Origin: Jiulongibacter sediminis
GTDB taxonomy: Bacteria > Bacteroidota > Bacteroidia > Cytophagales > Spirosomataceae
NCBI RefSeq assembly: GCF_001306455.1
Contig: NZ_LGTQ01000015.1
Location: forward strand, 62,001 to 126,000
Length of the DNA: 64,000 bases
Reading direction: 5' to 3'
The position numbers and the translations under genes are program-made. This document shows positions 16,621 to 25,513 of this stretch, one piece after another. The notes under the pieces were generated by a model that was given only the letters and a program-made list of their open reading frames with translations, did no database searches and was not told the DNA's origin. Positions within the stretch are counted from its first letter, which is position 1. Each line of letters begins with the position of its first letter.

Positions 16621-18052
16621 AATATTTGTCAATCACCTCCTGCGGCTGCCATTGATCCGGTTTACGGTCGATCGTCCGATAATCCCAATCTTCTGAAACC
16701 GTTTCTTCCACCACTAGCGGAGCTTTATCGCCGAATTTTTCTTGCTGATTTCTCATTTCCGTCATCAGTTCAGAGATTTTGTTGGCAGAGCCGGGCCGGT
16801 TGGAAAGGTCATTGAGTTCAAAAGGATCTTCTTTCAGATTAAACAAGACAGTCTTATCGATATACGGATATCGTATCAGTTTAAAATCACCTACTCGAAT
16901 GGCCCTTTGATGATTCATATAGCTCGTAAAAATGCTTTCCCGGTACGAGGTTTCAGTATGTCTGAAACTGGCTTCAAAGGAGACACCATCAAGATCATCA
17001 GGCTTCTCGATTCCCAGCTTGTCAGTGATAGTGGGCAGAATGTCAAGAGTATATAAAAACGCATCAGACTCAGCACCTTGGGGAATGCCCGGGCCACTGA
17101 AAATCATCGGGACATTCATACAATGCTCATAGGCACTTTGCTTGCCAATGAGCCCGTGACTTCCCATGGCGAGCCCGTTATCAGAAAGGAAGATGATGAG
17201 CGTATTCTCGGTCAAATTCTCCGCATTGAGCTTGGCAATTACCTTGCCTATCGTTTCATCCATATGCGTAATGAGTCCGGCATATTCGGCCCATTGAGCT
17301 CGCATCACCTCCGGCGTTCTCGGGTATGGAGCCAGGTTTTCATCTCGTACCTCCATGGAATGCCCGAAGTAGAATGGATGCGACGGCATGAAATTCGGAG
17401 GAAGCGGCATACCTGCCGGATTGTACATTTTGGCATATTCAGGAAGTGGCGAACGAGGGTCATGTGGAGCCGTAAACGGCAGGTACATGAAAAAGGGTTT
17501 GTCTTTCGGGTGCTCGTCAATGAAATCCATCATGGTTTGCCCAAAAATGTCGGTTGAGAACCCTTTGTATTCAATGTCGGTAAAGTTGCCATCGGGCAAT
17601 AAATCCTGACAATAGACCTGATAATGATCAGACATGCCGCCAAACATCACATTGCGGGCTTTACTGAAACTTTCGGCTACCACCTGCTTTTCATTATGCC
17701 ATTTACCCGTCATATAGGTCTTATAGCCCCGGTCTTTGAGTCGCTTTGCAATGGTCTCATGGCCAGCCATTTTGTCTTTGATACGGTGATAGGATTTGCC
17801 GGTCAATAACATCGCTCTGGAGGGTGCACATAATGCCCCATGATGACTACCCTGAATATACGTATTGGTAAACCGCATTCCGTGGGCCGCTAAACTGTCA
17901 ATTGTTGGAGTTTTAACATACGAATTGCCATAACAACCCAAAGCACTCGCTCTCAGATCGTCGGCAAAAAAAATGATGACGTTAGGAGGTTTTTGGGCTT
18001 TGAGGAAAAAAGGAAAAAGACAAAGCAGAAATAAGAGTTTTCGCATAAACAT
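16610..18052 (-). CDS. Secreted type I sulfatase
   Basis: A 480-residue sulfatase with a signal peptide (cleavage near residue 19, LKAQ). The formylglycine motif CAPSR is at residues 75-79, so Cys75 needs conversion by a maturase that is not in this window. Other family landmarks are the metal-binding ADDLR near residue 30, the GKWHNEK segment, HDPRSP and the late LSDNGLAMGSHGLIGKQSAYE stretch. Such periplasmic sulfatases remove sulfate from algal or animal glycans or from small sulfate esters; the substrate is not deducible. Two ATGs (18052, 18046) are possible starts. A -7-like TATATTTG (18064-18071) lies just upstream. It converges on the ADP-ribosylglycohydrolase gene. Confidence 0.92.
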   Translation of the reverse strand: MFMRKLLFLLCLFPFFLKAQKPPNVIIFFADDLRASALGCYGNSYVKTPTIDSLAAHGMRFTNTYIQGSHHGALCAPSRAMLLTGKSYHRIKDKMAGHETIAKRLKDRGYKTYMTGKWHNEKQVVAESFSKARNVMFGGMSDHYQVYCQDLLPDGNFTDIEYKGFSTDIFGQTMMDFIDEHPKDKPFFMYLPFTAPHDPRSPLPEYAKMYNPAGMPLPPNFMPSHPFYFGHSMEVRDENLAPYPRTPEVMRAQWAEYAGLITHMDETIGKVIAKLNAENLTENTLIIFLSDNGLAMGSHGLIGKQSAYEHCMNVPMIFSGPGIPQGAESDAFLYTLDILPTITDKLGIEKPDDLDGVSFEASFRHTETSYRESIFTSYMNHQRAIRVGDFKLIRYPYIDKTVLFNLKEDPFELNDLSNRPGSANKISELMTEMRNQQEKFGDKAPLVVEETVSEDWDYRTIDRKPDQWQPQEVIDKYFKD

Positions 18053-18063
18053 GGGTTGGTTTT

Positions 18064-18071
18064 CAAATATA
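18064..18071 (-). promoter_or_regulatory. Bacteroidota-type -7 promoter element for the sulfatase
   Basis: On the minus strand the sequence reads TATATTTG, an exact match to the Bacteroidota -7 consensus TAnnTTTG. It is 11 bp before the first ATG, so the transcript would have a very short leader. No good -33 TTTG was found. Confidence 0.4.
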
Positions 18072-18171
18072 CATGTTCAGGAAATAGGAAAATAATTTTA
18101 TGAAATTTTTGATAAAATTTATGTTTTACATAAAAATATATACTTTTGGGATAATAAATACTTACAAATTC

Positions 18172-18744
18172 ATGTCAAAGAACATAACACTCGCACTCGG
18201 TTTTGCCCAGATTTTTAAATGGATAGTCATTGCTCTGTTTATTTTGATGGCCGCCTTTATGTTTACCTCATTACTGGCACCTGATTTTATCTCTGATTAT
18301 ATGCTGGAAATAGTAAAGGGTGGTGGGCCATACAATATTTTCAAATGTGAAGACTGCCTGGATACTGGCATGACGGTACATTTAAACTCGCTCAGTACAG
18401 GTATGCTTCTCTGGATTTTCCTGATGATGAGCCTGCGGATAGGACTGCTGTATTTGATTTCGCTTGAGACCATTCAGGTATTGAAAAATGTAAGAAACCT
18501 CAATACTTTTTACGAAGGGAATATCGGGAGTTTTAGAAAAATGGCGGTTTTGGGTCTTATCATGGCGGTTCTTGGCTCTTTTTCTTTTCTTAGTTATTTC
18601 AATGCTGATCAGAATCAGGTCTTTGAGCGATTAAACTTTTCACCATCACTTGGAGCCATAGGGTTTTCTCTGGCCTGTTTTGTGCTGGCAGAGGTTTTTA
18701 AAGAAGGCAAAGTTTTGCAGGAAGATAAAGAAAGCATCCTATGA
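18172..18744 (+). CDS. DUF2975-family membrane protein
   Basis: A 190-residue membrane protein with four predicted helices (about residues 13-33, 75-97, 120-142 and 155-172), fitting the DUF2975 family. The ATG at 18172 is chosen over the in-frame ATG at 18100 because the latter lies in an AT-rich leader and adds 24 atypical residues. DUF2975 genes are commonly followed, as here, by a small YozG-like XRE regulator; the pair overlaps by 4 nt (ATGA). The biochemical role is unknown. A TACTTTTG at 18141-18148 resembles the -7 promoter element. Confidence 0.78.
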   Translation: MSKNITLALGFAQIFKWIVIALFILMAAFMFTSLLAPDFISDYMLEIVKGGGPYNIFKCEDCLDTGMTVHLNSLSTGMLLWIFLMMSLRIGLLYLISLETIQVLKNVRNLNTFYEGNIGSFRKMAVLGLIMAVLGSFSFLSYFNADQNQVFERLNFSPSLGAIGFSLACFVLAEVFKEGKVLQEDKESIL

Positions 18745-18956
18745 GTATTATCGTAAACCTTGATGTAATGCTGGCTCGTAGAAAAATGAAGCTCAAAGAG
18801 CTCTCTGAGGTCGTCGGCATTTCTGAAACTAACCTCTCCTTGCTTAAAACGGGTAAAGTCAAAGGTATTCGCTGGAGTACCCTGGAGGCTATTTGTGAAA
18901 CCCTTGATTGTCAGCCCGGGGATATAATTGAGTATCAAAAAAACGAGGAATTATGA
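18741..18956 (+). CDS. Small XRE-family (YozG-like) transcriptional regulator
   Basis: A 71-residue protein that is almost only a Cro/C1-type helix-turn-helix: LDVMLARRKMKLKELSEVVGISETNLSLLKTGK, then ..WSTLEAICETLDCQPGDIIEY, characteristic of the YozG subgroup that accompanies DUF2975 membrane proteins. It overlaps both neighbours by 4 nt (start with DUF2975, stop with the CPBP gene), so the three are translated as a unit. It probably autoregulates this operon; targets are unknown. Confidence 0.9.
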   Translation: MSIIVNLDVMLARRKMKLKELSEVVGISETNLSLLKTGKVKGIRWSTLEAICETLDCQPGDIIEYQKNEEL

Positions 18957-19567
18957 TCAGTGAATTATTCTCAACCTTCCTTCAGCTCTCAGTTTTTTCT
19001 TTGATCCCTTTTCTATTTTATCTGATCAGGTTCAGAAAAAGAACTGGCTTTTTTCAATGGATTGGCTTCAAAAAAGCAAACAAAAAATCGTTGATATTGG
19101 CTGCGGGCTTGTCGGTTTTAGGTTTGAGTACGCTGGTTTTGCCGGTGTTTTTAGGAAGTTCTTTTGCAGAGGTTTTGCACAATCCTAAAAGCGTCACCGG
19201 GGCTTTAAAGCAATTGACTTTTGGGTCTTCTCTGGTTACTTCAATAATTCTCATCGCGGTTTTCAAAACCGCACTGGCTGAAGAAATTCTTTTCCGGGGT
19301 TTTCTGGCCAAAAGGTTAATTAGTTGGCTGGGCTTTAGGTGGGGCAACTTCACTCAGGCCCTTCTTTTCGGAGTTTTGCATACTGCATTATTCCTTACCA
19401 TTACTTCAAATATCCTCTGGTTAATATCCATTTTCATTATCCCCTTTGCAGTTGCCTATCTGATAGGTTATATCAATGAGAAAAAAGCAGAGGGAAGCAT
19501 TTTACCCGGTTGGTTAGCACATGGTTTGGGTAATTTAATGACCTATTGGGTAATTTATTTTAGCTGA
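18953..19567 (+). CDS. CPBP-family intramembrane glutamic protease
   Basis: A 204-residue polytopic protein of the CPBP (CAAX protease/bacteriocin-processing, Rce1-like) family. The signature glutamates are in AEEILFRGFLAKRL, followed by FGVLHTALF with a catalytic His and a third motif, AHGLGNLMTYWVI. These are embedded in about six membrane helices. In bacteria such enzymes cleave membrane or exported peptides; linkage to DUF2975 and XRE here hints at a regulated membrane-processing role, which is inference. It starts 4 nt inside the XRE gene and ends 3 nt before the convergent FMN reductase stop, with no terminator visible. Confidence 0.87.
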   Translation: MISELFSTFLQLSVFSLIPFLFYLIRFRKRTGFFQWIGFKKANKKSLILAAGLSVLGLSTLVLPVFLGSSFAEVLHNPKSVTGALKQLTFGSSLVTSIILIAVFKTALAEEILFRGFLAKRLISWLGFRWGNFTQALLFGVLHTALFLTITSNILWLISIFIIPFAVAYLIGYINEKKAEGSILPGWLAHGLGNLMTYWVIYFS

Positions 19568-19569
19568 GT

Positions 19570-20115
19570 TTATCTGCTCAGTTTCTCAGCAAACTCTACA
19601 TAGGCATTCAGGAAAAAATCAACTTTTCCTTTATAAGCTTCATCGAGAATGGTGCCGTCTTCGCTCATAGTTTTATCCATTTGGCCGGAGAGTAGCATGT
19701 GCGGGATCGGGAAAGCGAAACAGGCCAGAATATTCAGTTGAAGCTGGTGAGCCGCTCTGGTGCCACCCATCATACCCGTTGAGCCTGTGGCCACACCAAT
19801 GGGCTTTTTCTCAAACGGCTTTTTGGCATAAAAGTCAATGAAATGTTTTAGTCCGCTTGAGATACTGCCATTGTACTCAGGTGTCACGAAAATAAAGCCG
19901 TCAGCTGCTTCAAGCTTCTGATAAACCTCTTTCTCCTGAGTGGTTGGCTGATCTTTGGATGCAAAAGTTTCTTCAAATCTCCCCATGTCAAAATGCATAA
20001 GATCAATGATTTCAGCGTTAACGCCTCTCTCAGTTAACTGATTTTGAAGCATAAGGGCTATGCGATGGCTTACTCTTCCTTTGCGGGTACTGCTTGAAAT
20101 AATGCTGATCTTCAT
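19570..20115 (-). CDS. NAD(P)H-dependent FMN reductase
   Basis: A 181-residue flavodoxin-fold oxidoreductase of the SsuE/ChrR/azoreductase-like group (PF03358). It opens with MKISIISSSTRKGRVSHRIA, where SSTRKGR forms the FMN phosphate loop, and has the conserved FVTPEYNGSISSGLKHFIDF around residue 80 and GVATGSTGMMGGTRAAHQL. It reduces flavins or quinones using NAD(P)H in the cytoplasm. An in-frame ORF extends 60 codons further upstream, but the ATG at 20115 is the family start. It is divergent from a YjdI-type ferredoxin gene, with 130 bp between them, so the two may share redox control. Confidence 0.9.
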   Translation of the reverse strand: MKISIISSSTRKGRVSHRIALMLQNQLTERGVNAEIIDLMHFDMGRFEETFASKDQPTTQEKEVYQKLEAADGFIFVTPEYNGSISSGLKHFIDFYAKKPFEKKPIGVATGSTGMMGGTRAAHQLQLNILACFAFPIPHMLLSGQMDKTMSEDGTILDEAYKGKVDFFLNAYVEFAEKLSR

Positions 20116-20245
20116 ATTTTCAGGTTTTGAGATAAAACTTTTATGATAACTCAAATCAGGCTTTAAAGATTCGTGGAGACTCAAAATGGGGCTTTGGTTC
20201 GGTCTAATTTTCCAACTAAATTGTAGGAGGAATAATTTAACAGAC

Positions 20246-20476
20246 ATGGACAAGGACAATATCAAAAAAGAGTATACAAATGGCGAAGTAACCATTGTAT
20301 GGCAATCAGGTAAATGTATTCATTCGGGCAATTGTGTTAGAAGTAGCCCGGCTGTTTTCAAGCCCAAGGAAAAGCCTTGGGTAAACCCCGAGGCCGCTTC
20401 TACCGAGGAGATTATGACGACTATTGACAAATGCCCTTCCGGTGCATTGAATTATTATATTAATCAAAAAGAGTGA
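20246..20476 (+). CDS. YjdI-like mono-cluster 4Fe-4S protein
   Basis: A 76-residue divergent ferredoxin (PF06902 type). Cys24, Cys30 and Cys63 are in the typical pattern GKCIHSGNC...DKCPSGAL, with WVNPEAAS between, matching E. coli YjdI. The ATG at 20246 is preceded by an AGGAGG at 20225-20230, 15 nt away, which is unusual in this A-rich-leader organism and may not act as the ribosome site. The in-frame start at 20186 would add 20 residues unlike the family. It may pass electrons to a partner such as the divergent FMN reductase; the partner is not proven. Confidence 0.88.
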   Translation: MDKDNIKKEYTNGEVTIVWQSGKCIHSGNCVRSSPAVFKPKEKPWVNPEAASTEEIMTTIDKCPSGALNYYINQKE

Positions 20477-20498
20477 CGGAAGGTTTAATCACAGTTCT

Positions 20499-21089
20499 TT
20501 ACTTATTTTTCCTCCATTGTAGAATATAAAGAACAGCCAATGAAGAATAGGGCTTCCACTTTTCGGCGATCTGCTTCATTTCAGCCCGCAGTCTGACTTT
20601 GGGGTTGAGTCCGTAAAGCTCACACATCGCTTTTTTTAGATGATAGTCATCTGCCGGGAAAACGTCAGGCTGCCCCAAGGTGTAGAGCATAATCATGTCG
20701 ATAGTCCAGGGGCCAAATCCTTTTAGGGTACCCAGTTTTTGTTTCATGTTCTCAGGGCTTTCAGATTGAAAATATGGCTCTTCTTTTTCCCAGAAGTCAA
20801 GAATGTTTTGAATGGTATTCAGTTTTTGATTGGAAAGTTTGAGTTCAGTAAGGCCCGCCTGCTCAATCAAATGAAAGTTTTCAGGGGTCAAAGTCTCAAT
20901 TCCGGCTTTAGTCAATAGCTTCTCAAAGGTCTTTTTTGTGCTTCTGTAATGAATCTGTTGCTCAATTACACAACTCATGAGATCATGAAATACAAAGTTT
21001 GTTGACAGCGGCAATTCCAGATCGGTGGACTGAATAATTTGCCCTAAAATCGGGTCATTTTTGATCAAAAATTGACTAGCCTCTTTCAA
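20499..21089 (-). CDS. AlkA-like DNA-3-methyladenine glycosylase
   Basis: A 196-residue HhH-GPD base-excision glycosylase. The helix-hairpin-helix is at about residues 119-138 (LGTLKGFGPWTIDMIMLYTLG) and the following VFPADDYHLKKA supplies the catalytic Asp (147 or 148). It should remove alkylated purines from DNA. It lacks the N-terminal AlkA_N domain and the Ada methyltransferase domain, and no iron-sulfur Cys cluster is seen. Its start overlaps the stop of a MarR regulator gene by 4 nt, so the two are co-transcribed. It is convergent with the ferredoxin gene at a distance of 22 nt. Confidence 0.88.
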   Translation of the reverse strand: MKEASQFLIKNDPILGQIIQSTDLELPLSTNFVFHDLMSCVIEQQIHYRSTKKTFEKLLTKAGIETLTPENFHLIEQAGLTELKLSNQKLNTIQNILDFWEKEEPYFQSESPENMKQKLGTLKGFGPWTIDMIMLYTLGQPDVFPADDYHLKKAMCELYGLNPKVRLRAEMKQIAEKWKPYSSLAVLYILQWRKNK

Positions 21090-21724
21090 TTTAATACCGG
21101 TTGATTGAAAAGTTTGTTAATCTCCTCTTCATCCGCCCGCTCAAAAATTGGCTTGTGAAACTCGTTCAGCTTAAAGAGCATCTGGAGCAAAGCCCCTTTT
21201 TCTTTCTGATCAAGGTTGCCAACCACATGTTTACTCATCAGGCTCATGCGGCCGCTGATCATTTGCATGGCAGCTTTACCCTCGGGCGTAAGAAATAGCA
21301 GTTTAGCCCGGCCATCATCGGGATGGTTTTTCTCGGCAATGAGCCCTTGTTTTAACAACCTTTTTATGACCTCGTTTCCGCTCGATTTCTCCATGATACT
21401 TCTTCTGATGAGGTCCGTTTTTTTCAATTCAATATTTGGAAACAAACCGGCTAACATGCCGAAATCATCAAGGGAATAAAGTGGAGAGTCTTTGAGAATT
21501 CTTTTGGAGTAAAACTGTGCGTATTTAAAAAGTAATGAGATGAACATAGCGATGAGGCCATCCTGAGAAGGTATGGTATCGTCCTTTTTGAAAGGTCCTT
21601 CCTCTTTTTCACCCCTTTGCAGTAGCCAGGCGATAAACTGTTCTCTTCTCCATTCTTTGGGAGAATTCTCTAACTCATAGGCCTCCGATAAAGCAATCAG
21701 TTCTTTGAGGATTTCATACTTCAT
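21086..21724 (-). CDS. MarR-family transcriptional regulator
   Basis: A 212-residue winged-helix regulator. The DNA-binding helix-turn-helix is at about residues 95-135 (KKTDLIRRSIMEKSSGNEVIKRLLKQGLIAEKNHPDDGRAKLLFLT), with the basic wing typical of MarR. It has a longer N-terminal extension (about 80 residues) than most MarR proteins. It is divergent from a TonB receptor gene and co-transcribed with a DNA glycosylase, so it could control both sides; the 100-bp intergenic region would hold the operator, though I see no clear palindrome there. The ligand is unknown. Confidence 0.8.
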   Translation of the reverse strand: MKYEILKELIALSEAYELENSPKEWRREQFIAWLLQRGEKEEGPFKKDDTIPSQDGLIAMFISLLFKYAQFYSKRILKDSPLYSLDDFGMLAGLFPNIELKKTDLIRRSIMEKSSGNEVIKRLLKQGLIAEKNHPDDGRAKLLFLTPEGKAAMQMISGRMSLMSKHVVGNLDQKEKGALLQMLFKLNEFHKPIFERADEEEINKLFNQPVLN

Positions 21725-21825
21725 TATTCAAAAATAAAAATTATTAGTCTGATATAAAACTATATTAAGATTGTTTTGGTTTGATAAAAAGTAAAAACTT
21801 AATCACATTTAACCGCGGTCAGAAA

Positions 21826-24282
21826 ATGTCGCAAAGCACTTTATCAAAAAAAGCCATTCTTTTCAGCCTGGTTGTACAATTCGCCGCACTGCCTGGGTTT
21901 GCCCAAAATACCGGGACTATCTACGGCGAAATAAAAGACAAAAACACTGAAGAGCCGTTGATAGGAGCCACAATAACCACTGAAGAAGGGTCAAACGCCA
22001 CTTCTGCTGATATCGACGGTAAATACCGGTTAACGCTGCCGGTAGGTACTTTCAATCTGAAAGTCAGCTTCATCGGCTATACTGATCAGATCAAGTATAA
22101 CGTGGTAGTGAATTCGGGAAATGATCTTTCGGTGAGTTTTGAGATGGAACCTTCAGTTGCAGCTCTTCAGGAGGTGACAGTTAGCACAAAAGCAAAAACC
22201 AAAACAGCTCTAGCCTCCGATGTGATGACGCCGCTGTCTGTTCAGTCACTTACAACTGAGGAGATCAGAAGCAATCCGGGTGGTAATTTTGATGTTTCAA
22301 AAGTGATTCAGGCATTGCCCGGAGTGGCAGGTACTACAGGTGGAGGCGGTTTCAGAAACGACATTATTTTACGAGGTGGTGGTCCAAATGAAAACGTCTA
22401 CTATCTTGATGATATCGAAATTCCAATTTTGAATCACTTTACCACTCAAGGCTCGGCCGGTGGGCCTGCCGGTATCATTAATATCTCCTTTATTGAGGAT
22501 ATTAAACTGTCTACTTCGGCATTTAATGCCAGGTTTGACAATACCACCTCGGGAGTTTTTGAGTTTAAACAGCGGGAGGGAAATAGCGAAAAACTACAAG
22601 GAAATGTTCGGCTAAGTGCCTCGGAGTTTGCAGCCACTTTTGATGGTCCGGCTGGTCCTAAAACCACCTACCTGGTTTCAGCACGCCGTTCGTATCTGGC
22701 CTTTCTTTTTACCTTGCTTGATTTGCCCATTCGACCCGATTACTGGGATTTTCAAACCAAGATTTCGCATAAACTGGGGAAGAAGACCTCACTTGATATT
22801 CTGGGTATCGGAGCTATTGACCTTTTCAAATTTGCCGTTCCTAAAGATGCTTCGCCCGAGAGCGTTTACATTTTGCGATCAAACAGCTATATCAACCAGT
22901 GGAATTACACAGGAGGGGCGACTTTAAAACACAGGATCAATAACGGTTTGATCAGCCTGAGCTTGAGCCGAAATCATTTCAATAATAATCTGGAACGTTT
23001 CGAGGATAATACCATCAAAGATCCTGAAACCATCAACTTCTCAAGTGTTTCCAATGAGATTGAAAATAAGCTTCGTCTTAATGTTAAGACCTCAACTAAT
23101 GGTTTGACTTTCAATTATGGGGCAACAGTTCAGCAAGTCAATTATGACAATGACTTCTTTGCTCTGATCAGGCCTGAAATCAGAAGTGAAGAAGGACAAT
23201 TATTGCAACCAGAAGTTAGCAATACGTTCAATACTGACCTTGGTTTTTGGAAGTATGGGGCCTATGTGCAAGCGGGCAAAACTTTTAGAAATCAGGTTTC
23301 TATCTCCGGTGGTTTGAGAACAGATATGAATTCTTTCACCGATACCGGAATTGATCCCTTGAAAACCCTTTCTCCGCGTCTTTCGGCTTCGTTACCATTA
23401 GGCGAAAAAGTGCGGGCCAATGCTACCTGGGGATCTTATTATAAGCTACCGATTTATACTGTATTAGGTTTTCAAAACGACGGGCAGTTTCTCAACAGAG
23501 ACAATGAATACATTAACTCCATTCATTACGCGGCAGGTTTTGAGTATTTACCAAAAACAGATTTACGCTTTACAGTAGAGGGCTTCATAAAGAATTATCG
23601 GAATTATCCTGTTTCGGTTTTTGACAATCTTTCTCTCGCTAACCTCGGTGGAGGTTTCGGGGCGATAGGAAATGAAAGAGTGATTTCAGGTGGGGAAGGG
23701 AAAACCTATGGTTTCGAGGTGTTCATGCAGCAGAAATTGGTGAAAAAGCAGTTTTTTACACTGTCTTACACTTTTGTCCGCTCCAAATTCGGAGGGATAA
23801 ACACAGAATTGCTCCCATCAGCCTGGGATAACCGTCACCTTTTTTCGGGTATTTATGGCTACAAATTTGGCAAAAATTGGGAGCTAGGAGTTAAATACCG
23901 TTGGGCCGGGGGTAGTCCATATTCGCCTTTTGATATTGAGGCTTCACAACGTAACTACCTTTCTCTAGGTCAGGGAATTTTTGATTATTCCCGCCTGAAT
24001 TCATTGAGATTAGATGGCTTTAATCAAATGGATGTGCGAATTGACAAGCGATTCAACTACCCGAATTGGACACTTGATTTATTCATCGATGTTCAGAATC
24101 TTTGGGGTGAGAAAAACGAGTCGGTGCCTAATTTTACGTTCCAGCGTAATTCCGACAATACTGGCTTTGCAAGTACAGATGGCCTGTCGGTAAGACAGGA
24201 CGGGAGCAATGCAATTCCTTTGATATTGAGCGAACCAAGCGGGCAGCCGACTCCAAGTATTGGTTTTATTATTGAGTTTTAA
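21826..24282 (+). CDS. TonB-dependent receptor with carboxypeptidase-regulatory domain
   Basis: An 818-residue outer-membrane receptor. In order: signal peptide (1-26, ending GFAQ), a carboxypeptidase-regulatory-like domain (about 28-110, TIYGEIKDKNTEEPLIGATI), plug (about 130-240, LPGVAGTTGGGGFRNDIILRGG and NENVYYLDDIEIP) and a barrel to the C-terminal Phe (IIEF). The sequence type is closer to colicin-I/FecA-like Bacteroidota receptors than to SusC, and no SusD gene is present. The ATG at 21826 is chosen over TTG 21781 because it begins the signal peptide. It is divergent from a MarR gene and followed 3 nt later by a thioredoxin-like gene. Cargo unknown. Confidence 0.92.
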   Translation: MSQSTLSKKAILFSLVVQFAALPGFAQNTGTIYGEIKDKNTEEPLIGATITTEEGSNATSADIDGKYRLTLPVGTFNLKVSFIGYTDQIKYNVVVNSGNDLSVSFEMEPSVAALQEVTVSTKAKTKTALASDVMTPLSVQSLTTEEIRSNPGGNFDVSKVIQALPGVAGTTGGGGFRNDIILRGGGPNENVYYLDDIEIPILNHFTTQGSAGGPAGIINISFIEDIKLSTSAFNARFDNTTSGVFEFKQREGNSEKLQGNVRLSASEFAATFDGPAGPKTTYLVSARRSYLAFLFTLLDLPIRPDYWDFQTKISHKLGKKTSLDILGIGAIDLFKFAVPKDASPESVYILRSNSYINQWNYTGGATLKHRINNGLISLSLSRNHFNNNLERFEDNTIKDPETINFSSVSNEIENKLRLNVKTSTNGLTFNYGATVQQVNYDNDFFALIRPEIRSEEGQLLQPEVSNTFNTDLGFWKYGAYVQAGKTFRNQVSISGGLRTDMNSFTDTGIDPLKTLSPRLSASLPLGEKVRANATWGSYYKLPIYTVLGFQNDGQFLNRDNEYINSIHYAAGFEYLPKTDLRFTVEGFIKNYRNYPVSVFDNLSLANLGGGFGAIGNERVISGGEGKTYGFEVFMQQKLVKKQFFTLSYTFVRSKFGGINTELLPSAWDNRHLFSGIYGYKFGKNWELGVKYRWAGGSPYSPFDIEASQRNYLSLGQGIFDYSRLNSLRLDGFNQMDVRIDKRFNYPNWTLDLFIDVQNLWGEKNESVPNFTFQRNSDNTGFASTDGLSVRQDGSNAIPLILSEPSGQPTPSIGFIIEF

Positions 24283-24285
24283 ATC

Positions 24286-24747
24286 ATGCAATTTCCTGAG
24301 ATAAAAACGAAAACTCTTAGCGGTCAGAAATTGACAATACCTGCCGAACTGGGACCTCAGATGACGCTGTTAATTCTGGTTTTTGAAGATGGCGGAAAAT
24401 ATGAAGAACCTCAGGCTCAGGCCACAAAATGGCTTCAACTCTACGATACAAAGCTTAAAAATAAGGGTATAGACTGTTACGAGTTGCCCATGATGAGTGG
24501 TAAATACCGCTTAATGAGTTTCATTATAGATTCTGGGATGAGAAGTGGGATTCCGCCGGAGAAACACAATAAAGTGGCCTCTTTTTACGGAGACAAAAAG
24601 AAGTATATGGGGGAGCTCGGCATTTATGATTTGCGAAGAGCCTACGTCTATCTTTTGGATGAAAACGGAGAGATAGTATTTACCGCAAACGGAGAGCCCA
24701 AGGACTCCCATCTGTCAGAAATTCTTTTAAAACTTGAAAGACTATAG
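24286..24747 (+). CDS. Thioredoxin-fold-like protein without CxxC
   Basis: A 153-residue cytoplasmic protein with no signal peptide. The order (FPEIKTKTLSG.KLTIPAEL..QMTLLILVF, then a helix, then IIDSGM, then RRAYVYLLDENGEIVFTANGE) looks like a thioredoxin/peroxiredoxin fold or the ATP10-like family, but there is no CxxC and only one Cys, so disulfide chemistry is unlikely. I do not recognise a precise family. It starts 3 nt after the TonB receptor stop, so it is co-expressed with it; whether it serves that uptake system is unknown. Confidence 0.65.
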   Translation: MQFPEIKTKTLSGQKLTIPAELGPQMTLLILVFEDGGKYEEPQAQATKWLQLYDTKLKNKGIDCYELPMMSGKYRLMSFIIDSGMRSGIPPEKHNKVASFYGDKKKYMGELGIYDLRRAYVYLLDENGEIVFTANGEPKDSHLSEILLKLERL

Positions 24748-24800
24748 GTAAAGGAAAGCCGGAAATTGTTGAGTATCTTAAGGGGTTCAACAAAAGTCTG

Positions 24801-25451
24801 ATGGAAACAAAATTCAAAGATTTGCTCACAAGCCGGGATGAAGAAAAGCTAATAGAACTTATTGCTGAATATCCCGCTGTTCTGGATTTAAAACAGGAGG
24901 GAGGCTCTTCAAGTTTTGCAACTCTTGCCTATCACGGCCTTCAAAAGGCCTTCGATTTTGCCATTACTCAAAAACAGAGCTTTGACTTCTATGAAGCCAT
25001 TATGGCAGGCAAAAAGGAGCTTTGTGATGCTATTCTTAAGAAGAAAAAAAGCTTATTGAATAGCTTCGCTCCTGATGGCTTTACGCCCATCGCCCTCGCG
25101 GCATATTTCAATCAGGAGAAAATTGCCCACTGGCTACTTTCTCAAGGAGCGAATCCCGGCATACCAGCCAGAAATAATGCTAAGGTAAATGCACTGCACG
25201 CGGCTGTAGCTAGAAATAATGTGGGTCTGGCAGAGTCCTTTTTGTTTGCTGGTGTAGACGTCGATAGTCCTCAAATGCAGGGAGTTACTGCATTACATTC
25301 TGCGGCTCATCGGGGTACTGTTGAGATGGTGAAGCTACTGCTTCGTTTTCATGCTGATAAAAGCCTGAAAATGGAATCTGGAGAAACGGCTCTGCAAATG
25401 GCTCAAAAAGACTGCCATGATGAAGTAGTGAAGTTGCTTTCGCATGAATAG
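24801..25451 (+). CDS. Ankyrin-repeat protein
   Basis: A 216-residue cytoplasmic protein with about four ankyrin repeats in the second half: DGFTPIALAAYFNQEKIAHWLLSQGANP, KVNALHAAVARNNVGLAESFLFAGVD, GVTALHSAAHRGTVEMVKLLLRFHAD and SGETALQMAQKDCHDEVVKLL. The N-terminal 80 residues look like weaker repeats. Ankyrin stacks bind proteins; no partner can be named. It lies 53 nt after the thioredoxin-like gene, probably in the same transcript. Confidence 0.9.
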   Translation: METKFKDLLTSRDEEKLIELIAEYPAVLDLKQEGGSSSFATLAYHGLQKAFDFAITQKQSFDFYEAIMAGKKELCDAILKKKKSLLNSFAPDGFTPIALAAYFNQEKIAHWLLSQGANPGIPARNNAKVNALHAAVARNNVGLAESFLFAGVDVDSPQMQGVTALHSAAHRGTVEMVKLLLRFHADKSLKMESGETALQMAQKDCHDEVVKLLSHE

Positions 25452-25513
25452 CATTTGCTAAGATTTCAGGCAGTTTTTCTGCTGAATATTCTCGAGTTTT
25501 AAACCAAAAAATT

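Noticed and set aside
17078-17557. 159-codon plus-strand ORF opposite the sulfatase gene
   Set aside because: The sulfatase frame is continuous with family motifs; the plus-strand product is Arg/His-rich noise.
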